In this document: positions 44,759 through 55,135 of the stretch, in pieces
Layout of the letters: each line of letters starts with the position of its first letter
How positions within the stretch are numbered: the first letter of the stretch is position 1
Origin: Bombyx mori
Taxonomy: Eukaryota; Arthropoda; Insecta; Lepidoptera; Bombycidae
Length of the DNA: 64,000 nt
Direction of reading: 5' to 3'
NCBI RefSeq assembly: GCF_030269925.1
Contig: NC_085130.1
Span: 1,934,501 to 1,998,500 of the forward strand
The notes under the pieces: generated by a model
Told to the model about the DNA's origin: nothing
The model's database searches: none
The model's input: the letters and a program-made list of their open reading frames with translations, nothing else
Program-made: the position numbers and the translations under genes

Positions 44759-46663
44759 TCAAACTGCCGCTATTTTGTGTAGCTTATAAAGATTTTTCTT
44801 GATTCTCTTCGGGACATGGCTATAGGGTCGCCTCCTGTACTTCCTAGGTCGATGTTTCCTCTTTTCTTTACCCCACTGGTGAAAATCTGAATGCTGTACA
44901 TTCAAATTATGATGTCCTATAAGGCTCTTCAGTTGTGTTTCAGTTAAAACGTAAACAGGTTCCTTTAATTCTGAAGGGAACTCATAAGAATGAGAATGGA
45001 ATTTTGAGGGATCAAAGCTCGGAACACCGTACTCTGGGTCGTAGATTTGATACGGTACACCGTAAGAAGTTGAGAAATCGTTTAAGTTGGGACCGTATGA
45101 AGGGGGCGATTTCCACGAACTGTGTCGTTTATTGGAGAAACTAGCTGTAAGATCAGAACTTGGGTTCTTATTGGGCAATACGAAAATCGGGGATCGATTG
45201 TCATTTGTATAGTCGAATTCCGGTTCATAATCGTAATCGTCTTCGCCGTCATCATAATAATCAGTATCAGTCGGCGTTTCTAATTCAGAAACAAAATCAT
45301 ACGGAACCCGTTTAAAATGCTTTAAGCTTATTGGCTGTTTCAGTTCTTCCGCTACAGGCAAAAGTTCCTCAATGTCTATAGTCTTATTTGTTGCAGTTTT
45401 ATTCGATTCAAATCGATTAACTGTATCGTTTAGAATAAACGGTTCAGTATCTAAAATGGATCTACGATTTCTGATTATACTTACTTCGGCATCGTCATAC
45501 GCGGAAACCTCGACTCCATCTTGATTCAAGCGATGAACTCCCTGGTTCTCGGTGTTGTGGTGCATGTAAATCCCTGATTCGCTATCTTTTGAGTCTTGAA
45601 ACGGATACAGTTTTTCGTATTTCACGGCTTGATATTTAGGTTTCTCTTCCACTACTCTCTGTGTAGTCGGTCCTGCGTTATTGTAATAAGGTATAGTACT
45701 GTCTTCATCTGGGAGATTTGTTGTCGGTTGGACCCCGTAGTTTTTAACTGTGGTGTGTTTATTGGGGTCCTCAATGTCGTCTAAGTCTTCTTTGATGGGT
45801 GTGTGGTCTTTGTACCGAGTCTCTTGTGTATACGCGTTGGGCGCGTAGCTTGTATAGCCGCCGTTAGTTGGGTGATAAACATTATTCGCGTTATTATAGA
45901 AAAACAATTCCACAGGCGTTTGTAAATGTTCTTTGTTTTCGTTAGCGTGTAACATGGCATTGAAATTCGTTAGTTGATCTTGTGGATTCTGTTCCAATAA
46001 TGCGTTTAATGTTGCTATATCAGATGTTTCGTAATTTTGTGCGTGACTATAGTCTTTAGGGTGGACGTATTGAGTTTTGCTCGGCACAGCTTCTGTATAA
46101 AGTTTGTTTTCATCTGTCTCAACGTACGCAATCCCGTTTGGTTTGATCGTAACGCCTTGATCGTAAGTAGTGCCTGGAGAGACGTAAACAGTCTTATACC
46201 TTGGCACATATTGATAATCTAGTGAGCCATGGGAACGATGGCTTCTTGTTTTTTCAGTTGGACCGTTTTCTTTGCCGCGTCTGCGGTCCTGTCTTTTAGT
46301 TGGAGTTTTTAAGTCGGATTGCTCTTTTTCGACAGCTAACTGATGGCTTTCTTGTGACTCGTGATAAGCTTTCATGTAGCTATCTTGTTGTGGCGACTTC
46401 GTCCATCGCTGTAGCTGAGCTTTGTGCTGTCTGACCCGTTCGGCGTTGAACATAGCTTGCTGGTTTTGAGCGTAGAGCTTAGCGTTCTGGATCGAGTGGC
46501 CGGCTAGAGGGTTTCCGAAGGTGACCGGACCAGGGTTGACCTTTTTCTCCTCTCGCTGTTCGTTAATTACTTCATAGACTGGTCTGGCGTTGTTCTTGGC
46601 TGGGTTACTACTAGTCAGCTGTAGGACTACGAACATAATTGTGGCCGTTGTTTTCACGTTCAT
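44759..46663 (-). CDS. large secreted acidic Tyr/Asn-rich protein, unidentified
   Basis: One 635-codon exon frame from the ATG at 46663 to TGA at 44759. The preceding TTGTTACAG|ATAAAAATG is an acceptor, so a 5' UTR exon lies upstream, and the ATG at 46663 is the first in frame. The N-terminus MNVKTTATIMFVVLQLTSS is a signal peptide. The rest is polar and low-complexity: Gln/Lys-rich (residues 25-130), Tyr/Pro/Thr-rich (130-390), a furin-type RNRR|S site at about 398-402, an acidic DYYDDGEDDYDYEPEFDY patch, tyrosine-rich YGVPYQIYDPEYGVP, and a very basic end (KEKRKHRPRKYRRRPYS). No known fold is seen. Signal peptide, Tyr-rich motifs and the RR cuticle exon downstream suggest an extracellular matrix or cuticle role, but this is inference. 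It is intact, with no frameshift. Confidence 0.85.
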   Translation of the reverse strand: MNVKTTATIMFVVLQLTSSNPAKNNARPVYEVINEQREEKKVNPGPVTFGNPLAGHSIQNAKLYAQNQQAMFNAERVRQHKAQLQRWTKSPQQDSYMKAYHESQESHQLAVEKEQSDLKTPTKRQDRRRGKENGPTEKTRSHRSHGSLDYQYVPRYKTVYVSPGTTYDQGVTIKPNGIAYVETDENKLYTEAVPSKTQYVHPKDYSHAQNYETSDIATLNALLEQNPQDQLTNFNAMLHANENKEHLQTPVELFFYNNANNVYHPTNGGYTSYAPNAYTQETRYKDHTPIKEDLDDIEDPNKHTTVKNYGVQPTTNLPDEDSTIPYYNNAGPTTQRVVEEKPKYQAVKYEKLYPFQDSKDSESGIYMHHNTENQGVHRLNQDGVEVSAYDDAEVSIIRNRRSILDTEPFILNDTVNRFESNKTATNKTIDIEELLPVAEELKQPISLKHFKRVPYDFVSELETPTDTDYYDDGEDDYDYEPEFDYTNDNRSPIFVLPNKNPSSDLTASFSNKRHSSWKSPPSYGPNLNDFSTSYGVPYQIYDPEYGVPSFDPSKFHSHSYEFPSELKEPVYVLTETQLKSLIGHHNLNVQHSDFHQWGKEKRKHRPRKYRRRPYSHVPKRIKKNLYKLHKIAAV

Positions 46664-46664
46664 T

Positions 46665-46673
46665 TTTATCTGT
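46665..46673 (-). promoter_or_regulatory. splice acceptor ahead of the start codon
   Basis: TTACAG|ATAA on the minus strand places the exon start at 46669, 6 bases before the ATG of the secreted protein. The donor exon was not found. Confidence 0.6.
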
Positions 46674-46711
46674 AACAAAATTGTAAAACATGAGAATTTC
46701 GTGTACCACTA

Positions 46712-46928
46712 CTTAGTATAAAACAAAGTCACTTTCTCTGTCCCTATATCCCTATGTATGCTTAAATCTTTAAAACTACGTAACGGATTTTGATGCTGTT
46801 TTTTTAATAGATAGAGTGATTGAAGAGGAAGGTTTATGTGTATAATAACATCCATTAAATAGTGGAGACATCAATAATAAATTACAGTTTCCGAAGCGAA
46901 GCGAGGGCGGGTCGGTATTAGTTTAATA
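46712..46928. repeat. Helitron-like fragment, sister of 29410-29620
   Basis: AGTATAAAACAAAGTCACTT, ATTGAAGAGGAAGGTTTATG and GTTTCCGAAGCGAAGCGAGG-GCGGGTC are nearly identical to the copy in F-box intron 4. Confidence 0.7.
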
Positions 46929-46954
46929 AAGCAACCATAATTCTAGTGAAACTG

Positions 46955-47100
46955 ATAAAACTAGCGGCTTGTCAGCAATCTCGGTAGGCAGCGGCTTGGC
47001 TCTGCCCCTGGCATTGCTGAAGTCCATGGGCAACGGTAACCACTCACCATCAGGTGGGCCGTATGCTCGTCTGCCTACAAGGGCAATAAAAAAAAAAAAA
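46955..47100 (+). mobile_element. CR1-like LINE 3' end
   Basis: AGGCAGCGGCTTGGCTCTGC, CATTGCTGAAGTCCATGGGC, CAGGTGGGCCGTATGCTCGT and CAAGGGCAATAAAAAAAA. Same family as 10090-12880. Confidence 0.88.
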
Positions 47101-47104
47101 ATCT

Positions 47105-47590
47105 CTTCAAAAATAAATAAACTGATAATATTCTGCTTTTTAATTTATCAACCCGAATTCACGCGTTCCAGTTTTAAGGCAGGGGCAAGCAGTGCCACTG
47201 TTGAATTCAACTACCCTAATTAAAGAAAGCTCGTTGACATTTCGTACAAGATTATTTACTAAACGTCTTTTCGCTGATGTAATTGTTGAATAACAAACGA
47301 TTACCATGCGAAAAAGATTCAACGGCAATTTCGTAACTTCGCATAACTTTCACTCGTTTTTATGAAAGTAAGTGTATGTGACGCAGGATTTGTAGTGTTT
47401 CAATTAAAATTTATACATTAACGTCTTTCGTGTTCATTGGTGCAATATTTTTGGAGTATTACGCTCTTTACTGTGATAAGGGTGATCGATTTGTGTGGAT
47501 TGGAATTCACGCGGCAGTTATCTACTGAACTATCTATATTGTAAAAGTATTTTTAAGGTTTAATCTCACGTTTTTTATTATTATTAAATT
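47105..47590. other. intergenic, nothing recognised
   Basis: No exon or named repeat supported between two LINE tails. Confidence 0.4.
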
Positions 47591-47594
47591 ACTT

Positions 47595-47917
47595 CCGACT
47601 TTTTAAAAAAAAAATATAGCTCTAGTAGGCAGACGAGTGTATGGCCCGCCTGATGTTGAGTAGTTATCGTCGCCCATGGACTTCAGCAATGCCAGGGGCA
47701 TAGCCAAGCCGCTGCCTACCGTTAACTACTCTCGGGTAACCTCCTTTGAAGAAGGACATGTCATAGCGGTCGGGAAACATCGTGGAGGGAAGCTCATTCC
47801 AAAGCCGGATGGTACGTGGCAAAAAAGATCTCTAGAAACGCGCTGTGGATGAACGCAGTGGCTCCAGGTAGTATGGATGAACTGTACTCCGGTGGCGGGC
47901 GGTGTGATGGTAAAAAG
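47595..47917 (-). mobile_element. CR1-like LINE, 5' truncated
   Basis: Reversed 3' UTR (CATGGACTTCAGCAATGCCA) followed by the end of the LINE frame (GAAGAAGGACATGTCATAGC, CAGTGGCTCCAGGTAGTATG), collinear with 10140-10415 and closely similar. Confidence 0.88.
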
Positions 47918-48024
47918 AATAGTTTTCGAATACTACAGTGTTTTCGTATTCATGGTTCTAGATTGCGCTTGCAATGAGCTCGCAGGGACTCCACAAAGAT
48001 GAAGTTTAGTTTCTGTAAAATAAA

Positions 48025-48290
48025 CTTCTTTTTGTCCTTATTTCCACTATGTCGGATCGGCACACCATGGCTTCTTTTTCTATTCAGGCCTATCGTATAT
48101 AGTGTTATCTATCTATATATGTATATATATCTCGCATATTTTCTTCCACAAAGCCCTCTACATATTTTTAGAACATTTCCTTACCACATTAATATATTGA
48201 TCGAAACTGATAGTAAATTTATTTCAACATGCCTGAACATATTTTTCGATAGACCACGGATTTCTTGTACTATAGAAAATCGATTGAATT
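48025..48290 (-). mobile_element. RTE-like LINE 3' end, diverged
   Basis: On the minus strand AGAAAAAGAAGCCATGGTGT, GCCGATCCGACATAGTGG and AAATAAGGACAAAAAGAAG parallel the ends at 33545-33700 and 55135-55380. Confidence 0.5.
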
Positions 48291-48614
48291 AATTTTCTTT
48301 TTTTTTTTTCAAAAATAAATCTTCCGAGATTTAATTAAATATTTTTCCTATTACTTAAAAATGTATGGTTACACGAAATCGGCTCACGATATCGTGACGT
48401 AATCAATTATGTGTCAGGCGCTAGCTAATTTAAAATAATACAATAAACAAATCATAAAACTAATTTACATACACAATGTACAATGCATTCATTATTTCAT
48501 TCAGTGACTGGAATTAGAGTTAACGCGGTACGCTCGACAACAAAATTCAAATACACGTAATTATATTAATTTGTGACATGATAAAAAGACTATATAGGAA
48601 GCATATATATATTT

Positions 48615-48872
48615 CTTTTTATTGCTTAGATGGATGGACGAGCTCACAACCCACCTGGTGTTAAGTGGTTACTGGAGCCCATAGACATCTACAACGTAAA
48701 TGCGCCACCCACCTTGAGATATAAGTTCCAATGTCTCAAGTATAGTTACAACGGCTGCTCCACCTTTTGAACCGAAACGCATTACTGCTTCACGGCAGAA
48801 ATAGGCAGGGTGGTGGTATTAGCCCGTGCGGACTCACAAGAGGTCCTACCACCAGTAATTACACAAATTATA
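48615..48872 (-). mobile_element. Bm1-type SINE
   Basis: TCTTTTTATTGCTTAGATGG through GGCAGGGTGGTGGTATTAGC and CCACCAGTAATTACACAAAT. Confidence 0.92.
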
Positions 48873-49032
48873 ACCTGCAAGCTGCAACCTGCAGCTAAAA
48901 TAGGCGGAACCACCGAAAACTCCCACAGGACTTAGATTTGTAAATTGAATAATAAATATTTTAAGTAACGTAACGCTTGCTCGAATTATTTTGAATATTT
49001 TAGATTCACCAATAACAGGGAACTCGGAACAA

Positions 49033-49385
49033 ATAATGAAATACGCACTCAACAAATGTTCACGATTGACTTCCACGGTGAAGGAATAACATCGTGTAAT
49101 AAAAATCAAACCCGCAAAATTATAATTTGCGTAATTACTGGTGGTAGGACCTCTCGGGAGTCCGCACGGGTAGGTACCACCGCCCCGCCTATTTCCGCCG
49201 TGAAGCAGTAGTAATGCGTTTAGGTTCGAAGGGTGGGGTAGCCGTTGTAAATATACTTGAGACATTAGAACTTATATCTCAAGGTGGGTGGCGCATTTAC
49301 GTTATAGATGTATATGGGCTCCAGTAACCACTTAACACCAGGTGGGCTGTGAGCTCGTCCATCCAAGTAAGCAATAAAAAAAAAA
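49033..49385 (+). mobile_element. Bm1-type SINE, long copy lacking the tRNA head
   Basis: AATGAAATACGCACTCAACA, GTTCACGATTGACTTCCACG, AAATCAAACCCGC, body and tail with AAGCAATAAAAAAAA. It matches the inverted full copy at 39480-39925. Confidence 0.92.
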
Positions 49386-49404
49386 CGCACGCTCACCCAG
49401 TCCC

Positions 49405-49613
49405 AAATATTATTCCCTGTGTTATGGGTACCTGCGGAAACTGACATTGATATACATATTTATTATAAATATATACATACATAGATAATAATCACCCAGA
49501 CAAAGAGCAAACCTGTTGGTCATACGAATGTTTGCTCGATCTGGGAATCGAACCCACGACCCACGGTGCAACAGTCAGAGACTAACTACTCTATCACCGA
49601 GTCAGTCAAACTT
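49405..49613 (-). mobile_element. tRNA-headed SINE, third family
   Basis: On the minus strand: GACTCGGTGATAGAGTAGTT (A-box region), GTGGGTCGTGGGTTCGATTC (B box), then GCTCTTTGTCTGGGTG, an ATATAT-rich spacer and a CATAACACAGGGAAT end. Related traces lie at 59385-59520. Confidence 0.75.
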
Positions 49614-49685
49614 AACTTGTAGTAAATTTCTTTTATTTTAATAACTAGCAAGAGAACGTTACACTAAAACAAACCTTTTTTTTAT

Positions 49686-50245
49686 TTATTTTTTATTGCA
49701 TGGATGAGTGGACGAGCTCAACCCCACCGGATGTTAAGTGGTTACCGGAGCCCATAGACATCTACAACGCACCTTGAGATAAGAGTTGTAAGGTCTCAGT
49801 ATAGTTACAACGGCTGCCCCACCCTTCAAACCGAAACGTATTACTGCTCCGCGTGGGACTCACAAGAGGTGCTACCACAGTGGCGGATTAAAGTTCCAGA
49901 GCGCCCTAGGCAATCACTTTATCGGCGCCCCTGTACCGGCCATCATAATACTATAAATTTTAACTAGTTGTATTTGCAGTTACGGTGACGTTGTATGATC
50001 AAACCCTAGACTTTAGTAGACCCTTGTACTTACGCTAATGCGCGAATGAAATATGACGTTATAACTGTGAAGAAATCAAGAGGGACGACAGAATCAGCAT
50101 TTAGTTCTTAATCGTCAATATGTTATTTTCTTTATTTATTTAAAAATTCTGACCTCGCGCGCCTCTTGTAACTACACGCCCCTAGGCACGTGCCTAGTTT
50201 GCCTTACGGATAATCCGCTTCTGGGCTACCACCAGTAAAATATTA
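49686..50245 (-). mobile_element. Bm1-type SINE split by a hAT-like MITE
   Basis: SINE blocks TTTTTTATTGCATGGATGAG to CACAAGAGGTGCTACCA (49686-49877) resume at GGCTACCACCAGTAAAA (50224 onward). The intervening 346 bp is the MITE below. A segment around the CACGGCAGAAATAGGCAGGG block is deleted. Confidence 0.8.
49878..50223. mobile_element. hAT-like MITE with 8-bp target duplication
   Basis: Ends CAGTGGCGGATTA and, inverted, CAGAAGCGGATTA, followed by shared CTAGGCA and GGCGCCC-like subterminal blocks. The 8 bp outside the ends are TGCTACCA (49870-49877) and GGCTACCA (50224-50231), 7 of 8 identical, as for hAT insertions. Confidence 0.8.
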
Positions 50246-50542
50246 AATATTAACTAATAAATATTATATTATTTATCTACAATATTAACATTAAAACGAT
50301 ACTGATAATCGTAAATTGGCTAGACGCATGATGCATTTCGTATTTCTAGTATGTATTCAAACTGCGACTCTTGTTCTAAAGTCGGGTCAACTGAACGACC
50401 GTGCGACCATGAGTTCTCACTTTCACTAGCAAATATCAAATGTACCTGCATACAGCTCACAGCGACACCGATTCAGTATTAAAAAGAGAGAATTAACAAA
50501 AATCATATAACTACATGTAGTTATTTTGCAAAATTACTGTTA

Positions 50543-50579
50543 CTAGTGGTACCCCAGTAGTTGAAATTCGACTATAAAT

Positions 50580-50663
<84 letters not shown>

Positions 50664-50997
50664 CGAACTTTATTATGGTTCTATTGTCAAAGACCAATAG
50701 ACTTCTATAATCACAGATTTTGCCAAGACTACACTATAGACAAATAATATTAAAGATAAACAATATTTAACCTATTTTCAATTTGAACACAGATTTTAAC
50801 CAATAATAAAAGTTTGACAATAAACAAAGAGTGTGTGTGTGTTGTGTCAAATACATGTTAGTGGGTGTAATGTTTTCTTGATTGATTTAATGTATTTTTT
50901 AGTAATGTAGGTGTGGGAATTTTCATACTCCTCCGTCCGCGCAATTTTCGTAAAAAGGGGTACAAAGTTTTTGCTTCACGTATTAACATTTATATGA
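50543..50997 (-). mobile_element. Helitron-like element H1, with poly-A insertion
   Basis: Minus strand: TCATATAAATGTTAATACGT start, GAAAATTCCCACACCTAC-type blocks, and a GGGGTACCACTAG|T end. It is interrupted by the A run at 50584-50661. Confidence 0.75.
50584..50661 (+). repeat. poly-A tract of 78 bases
   Basis: An uninterrupted A homopolymer. ATTCGAACTT after it partly repeats ATTCGACTAT before it. Confidence 0.95.
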
Positions 50998-51000
50998 ATA

Positions 51001-51190
51001 CTGTCGACCATGGCCAAGGTGTTCTTTTTGCTTATCTTTGGCGAACGCAATCGCATCGACCTTTCGTTTCAAGGCGAAGAATAATCGTCATGGTGTGCCC
51101 ATCTGTGCCAAAAGCAAATATAGTATTCTATTATATATTAACACGCTCTTATTAGCTCGTTATTTACGTATGTAATCGAATCTTTAAACG
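51001..51190 (+). other. non-repeat segment between two Helitron fragments
   Basis: It lies between the H1 start (50997) and the H3 start (about 51195). A short plus frame MAKVFFLLIFGERNRIDLSF from the ATG near 51010 ends after about 24 codons. Not matched elsewhere in the window. It could be a captured host fragment or plain flanking DNA. Confidence 0.35.
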
Positions 51191-51194
51191 TCAT

Positions 51195-51479
51195 TAACAC
51201 TTTTATAAAGTGCTGTTTGTTAGTCTCGCTAAAACTCGAGAACGGCTGGTCTGATTTGGCTAATTTTGGTTCTGAATTATTTGTGGAAGCCCAGAAAAGG
51301 TCTAAAAGGTAGATAAATATGAAAATGCTCGGAATTAAATGAAAATAACAATTTTGTTTTTCATCTGATGTGTCCCCCGTCGGACGGATTACTTTTGTTT
51401 GTTTTAAGTTTATTTTATACAATTGTTTAGGTCTTTTGTTTATCGATTGAGGCACTACGAAGTCTGCCGGGTCAGCTAG
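51195..51479 (+). mobile_element. Helitron-like element H3, long copy
   Basis: TTAGTCTCGCTAAAACTCGA, GAACGGCTGGTCTGATTTGG, GTGTCCCCCGTCGGACGGAT and an end at GCCGGGTCAGCTAG|T. Its 5' start is uncertain. Confidence 0.82.
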
Positions 51480-52160
51480 TTAAGCATAAAACATTTAAAT
51501 TATACCGGTTTTCTCGTAATTAGTTTAATGTTTTTTTTACGTTAATTTTGAACACAATGCACATGTAAGTTACAGCTGTTCACACGAAGATAATTATATG
51601 TTTTCTCACGATAATATAATATCTCGGGTAGCACTTTTGTGCGTGCGTATTTTCAATTAATATCTTACTTCGTAACCAAGGTTAAGTACGAAGTGTGATT
51701 TAAATTAATAGAATCAAAGTTTTTTTTTACGTTTTGGGATAAAGGAAGTTACGTGAGCGAGCTTAGAATATATTGGGGAATGATTTTAAAAAAAATTAAA
51801 CTACTAAGCTAATTGTCAGCAATTATATTAATGTTTTAATATTAGATGTAAAATTGTATATGTCTATTTATTGTTTGTATGTATTTTCTTTAATCATGTA
51901 TTGTTAATGTTAATAGTATACCGCGACATAACTGCTGTATCTTTATCTTATTCAGAATTTCTGTAATTAAAACAGTTGTCTAGAAGAGATCGCTTTTAGC
52001 GATAAGACTAATGTACAACTATAACTGCTTATTTACTGTATTGTTTTGGTTTGCAATAATGTATATTCTCTCTCTCTTTCTTTTTTTCAACGCTTAATTT
52101 TTAATTAAATAATGTTATTTTTAACTTTGTTTAATTAAAAAACAAACCCATAAAAATTAT
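51480..52160. other. AT-rich intergenic DNA with LINE 3' tail
   Basis: At 51975-52090 the GTCTAGAAGAGATCGCTTTT-AGCGATAAGAC block with a TCTCTCTC end resembles 58335-58470, a recurrent retrotransposon 3' tail. Nothing else is recognised. Confidence 0.5.
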
Positions 52161-52162
52161 AA

Positions 52163-52581
52163 TCTATATATTAATACGTGAAGCAAAAATTTTGTATCCC
52201 TTTTTACGAAAATTGCGTGGACGGAGGAGTATGAAATTTTCCACACTTATAGAGAATATAGAGAAGAAGTGCACAATGCAATTTTTTTTTTAAATAATGC
52301 ATAAAATATACATTAAATCAATAAAGAAAACATTACATACACTACATACCATGTATTTGACGCAGACACGCATGCATACTATTTATTGTCAAACTTTTGT
52401 TCTTGACATCTGTGGTCAAATTGAGAATAGATTAAATATTGTTTGTCTTTATTAATATTTTTTTATAGAGTAGTCTTGGCGAAATTTGTGATTATAGAAG
52501 TATAAAATACATTCATAATAGTGTACAAACTTACAATCCCAATTAATTATAGTCGAATTTCAACTACTGCGGGACCTTTAG
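52163..52581 (+). mobile_element. Helitron-like element H1
   Basis: A|TCTATATATTAATACGTGAA to GGGACCTTTAG|T. Collinear with 1835-2241; the 3' CTAG has changed to TTAG. Confidence 0.8.
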
Positions 52582-52584
52582 TAC

Positions 52585-53380
52585 TCTTAATAACTCAACA
52601 ATTATGACATCGAAGCTTTAGTAAACACTTAAGACCAAGTGGGCCGTGCACTCGGTCACAAGGTAATATGAATAAAATAATAAAAAGAAAACAGCGAAAT
52701 AAGTCCACCGTTCTTCATCTCGATAAGCAGAATTCATTTTTTGGCTAACTAAAAATAAGATGACTTCTTATTGCTGTCTTATTTCGTTTATAAATGTTCA
52801 GTCCTATTCGCTACGCAGTTAAATTATGTGATTCAACTTAAGCTTTAAGTTATGTAGAAACTAAGTTATTTCGTCCTTTGAAAGTGAACGTAAACTGGGT
52901 TCGCGGCTCGAGATTTGTGACCTTTTGCGTTTTGCTCGTTGAGAATCTTCATGTTCAAAAAGCATTTTTCGCGTTTTTTCGCTCGATGCGGGAGGAGCCT
53001 ACATCCACATTTCTATGGGCACGTTAAAAACGGTCTTCTGTGAGGCCTATCCGGTCTCATACGCACTGTAAAGAAGAGCAATCTTGCTTCGAAAAGACAT
53101 AATACGCACCGGCTGAAGGACCCTTAAAAATCAATCCGTAAAAGTCAACATGTTAATAAAAGAGCATGCGTTTAGTTCATTTGAAGAATTCAGACTTTAA
53201 CAAGAGAACAATGGTATATCGGATTAGTGTAACGTCAAAACTCCCATACATTGACTGAATTTATGAGATCACAAAGTGTGACAGAGAACCTGTCGCTACG
53301 TGTGACGTCATAAATTCGAGCTGATCAAAGGGGTGACTGTAATCAGATAGCGATGTTTATATGTGTGGAAGTAGTTGGTA
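52585..53380. other. intergenic, one SINE tail trace
   Basis: GTAAACACTTAAGACCAAGT-GGGCCGTGCACTCGGTCAC at 52620-52665 is an old SINE tail. No gene is seen in the remainder. Confidence 0.4.
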
Positions 53381-53384
53381 CTAT

Positions 53385-53640
53385 TTTGTTTTATTGCTTA
53401 AATGTGTGGACGAACTAGCGGCACATTTGGTGTTAAATGCTGATTGGAGCCCATAGACATCTAGAATATTAATGTTACGTAAATATAAACGAGACAAGAG
53501 TTATAAGGTCTCAGTTTTAACAATACAACGGCTGCCCCGCTCTTCAAATCGAAACGCATTACTGCTTCACGGCAGATATAGACAGGGTGGTGGTACCTAC
53601 CTGTGCGGACTTACAAGACGTCCTACCACCAGTAAGATAA
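53385..53640 (-). mobile_element. Bm1-type SINE, diverged
   Basis: TTTTATTGCTTAAATGTGTG, AACGGCTGCCCCGCTCTTCA, GACAGGGTGGTGGTACCTAC and CCTACCACCAGTAAG. Confidence 0.85.
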
Positions 53641-53731
53641 TGGCATTAACATTGCATTGCAAGAAATTGGTATTGCATTGGAGAACACACGTGACGACGG
53701 TTCATTACTTTTCCCTGCCTATTCATTGGTA

Positions 53732-53860
53732 GCCTAAGGGGCTATTCCAGCTTCGTGCCAATGTGTAGGCGAGCTCTCGGACTAATCCTGAGCGAATTTG
53801 CTAACTCCAGCCCTAGCAAGAGCAGTGGTTCGCATAATCTATCACAGGCCGTTCCATAAG
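53732..53860 (-). mobile_element. BMC1-like 3' end fragment
   Basis: GGTAGCCTAAGGGGCTATTC, TGTAGGCGAGCTCTCGGACT and CCCTAGCAAGAGCAGTG. Confidence 0.7.
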
Positions 53861-53989
53861 CATTTATGTACATGACCGATTTACCTCTTCATTTCTCGAA
53901 GACTTATCGCTAAGCTACATACTTTAGACGTAAATCGGTTAAGGTACCCATAGACAATCGCAGGAGGTTCGGCCCCGGCCCGGAAAAAA

Positions 53990-54192
53990 AAACCCTAGAC
54001 ACAGCCCACTGAGTTTCTAGCTGGATCTTCTCAGTGGGTCGCGTTTTCGATCCGGTGGTAGATTCTGCGAAGCACTGCTCTTGCTAGGGCCAGTGTTAGC
54101 AACGCTCCCGGCTTGAGACCCGTAGGCTTACCTACACGTCAAGGTGAAGCTGATATGGCCTCTCAAGGCTATCAGCATAGGTAGGAAAAAAA
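53990..54192 (+). mobile_element. BMC1-like 3' end
   Basis: CACAGCCCACTGAGTTTCTA, TCTTCTCAGTGGGTCGCGTT, CTCTTGCTAGGGCCAGTGTT and CAGCATAGGTAGGAAAAAAA. Confidence 0.87.
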
Positions 54193-54194
54193 AG

Positions 54195-54530
54195 GTTAAG
54201 GATTATCTATTATTAGGTATCTAATGTAATGAACATCCACATTTCAACAATAACAAATATCTAAGTGAAACCAAAACGGCCGTATTCAGATCATACAAGT
54301 TACGTAAAAGATTACGCGTCATTTTTTTTATTACCATTACGTGCACGCGAAAAATTATTCATCAAAAACTTTATTGCGATGATACAGTTTTTAATTGCAC
54401 TCATATAGATCGAAAGCAATTAATTTCTGATTTACTGGAAACGGATGTAAGCGGCTTGTGTTCCGATATTACGATTACGCAATGATCGTGCCGTGCTTTT
54501 TTAGCAAATGGAATATTTTAATTTTTATTT
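54195..54530. other. intergenic, nothing recognised
   Basis: AT-rich sequence with no exon or matched repeat. Confidence 0.4.
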
Positions 54531-54534
54531 TATA

Positions 54535-55135
54535 GCTTTTATTTGTAGGCAGATGTGGATACGGCTCAACTAATGGTCAGTGGCTAGAGTCGCTCATGCA
54601 CGTCACCAATGACAGTAATAGAGCTCCTGGTAACATATTTTTTTCTACGTAAGCTGATAGCCTTCAAAGGTGTCAGCGTAACCTAACAAGTAGGTGAGCT
54701 CACCGGCTCAAACCTGACGACGTTGCTAACAAGAAAGAGCAGTGCAGAGCAGAATCTACCACCGGATCGGAAACGCGACTCACTGGGAAAATGCGGCGAG
54801 AAACTCAGTGGGCTGTGTCTGTGGATTAATTTACTCGCCGAGCCTTTAGTCGCAAGTGACGGGTTCGACGAGAACGATAACCGGTGCTTGAGGTACCTAA
54901 AAGCACTATTACTGGATCGTGAGGATCCCAAATGACGTATTGCCTACCATTGAGTACTATTCACAAATCTGGTTTGAAAGTCGAAGTAGTGCTCACGAAA
55001 CCCTGCGGAACATGTACATTCCAACGTTGGACGGTACGTGGCAGAAGGTATCTCTAAAAACAGACTGTAGATGTGCGCAGTGGTTCTAAATAATATGAAC
55101 ACTAAATAGTATGAAAACTGTACTCCCGTGGTGGT
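54535..55135 (-). mobile_element. CR1-like LINE 3' end split by a BMC1-like copy
   Basis: Outer LINE pieces 54535-54632 (TTTGTAGGCAGATGTGGATA, GTCACCAATGACAG) and 54942-55135 (CTACCATTGAGTACTATTCA, GACGGTACGTGGCAGAAGGT, GTGCGCAGTGGTTCTAAATA) are collinear with 10130-10410 but decayed. Confidence 0.7.
54635..54940 (-). mobile_element. BMC1-like 3' end, nested
   Basis: CTGATAGCCTTCAAAGGTGT, GTAGGTGAGCTCACCGGCTC, CTACCACCGGATCGGAAACG and GGTGCTTGAGGTACCTAAAA. It sits inside the CR1-like tail. Confidence 0.85.
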
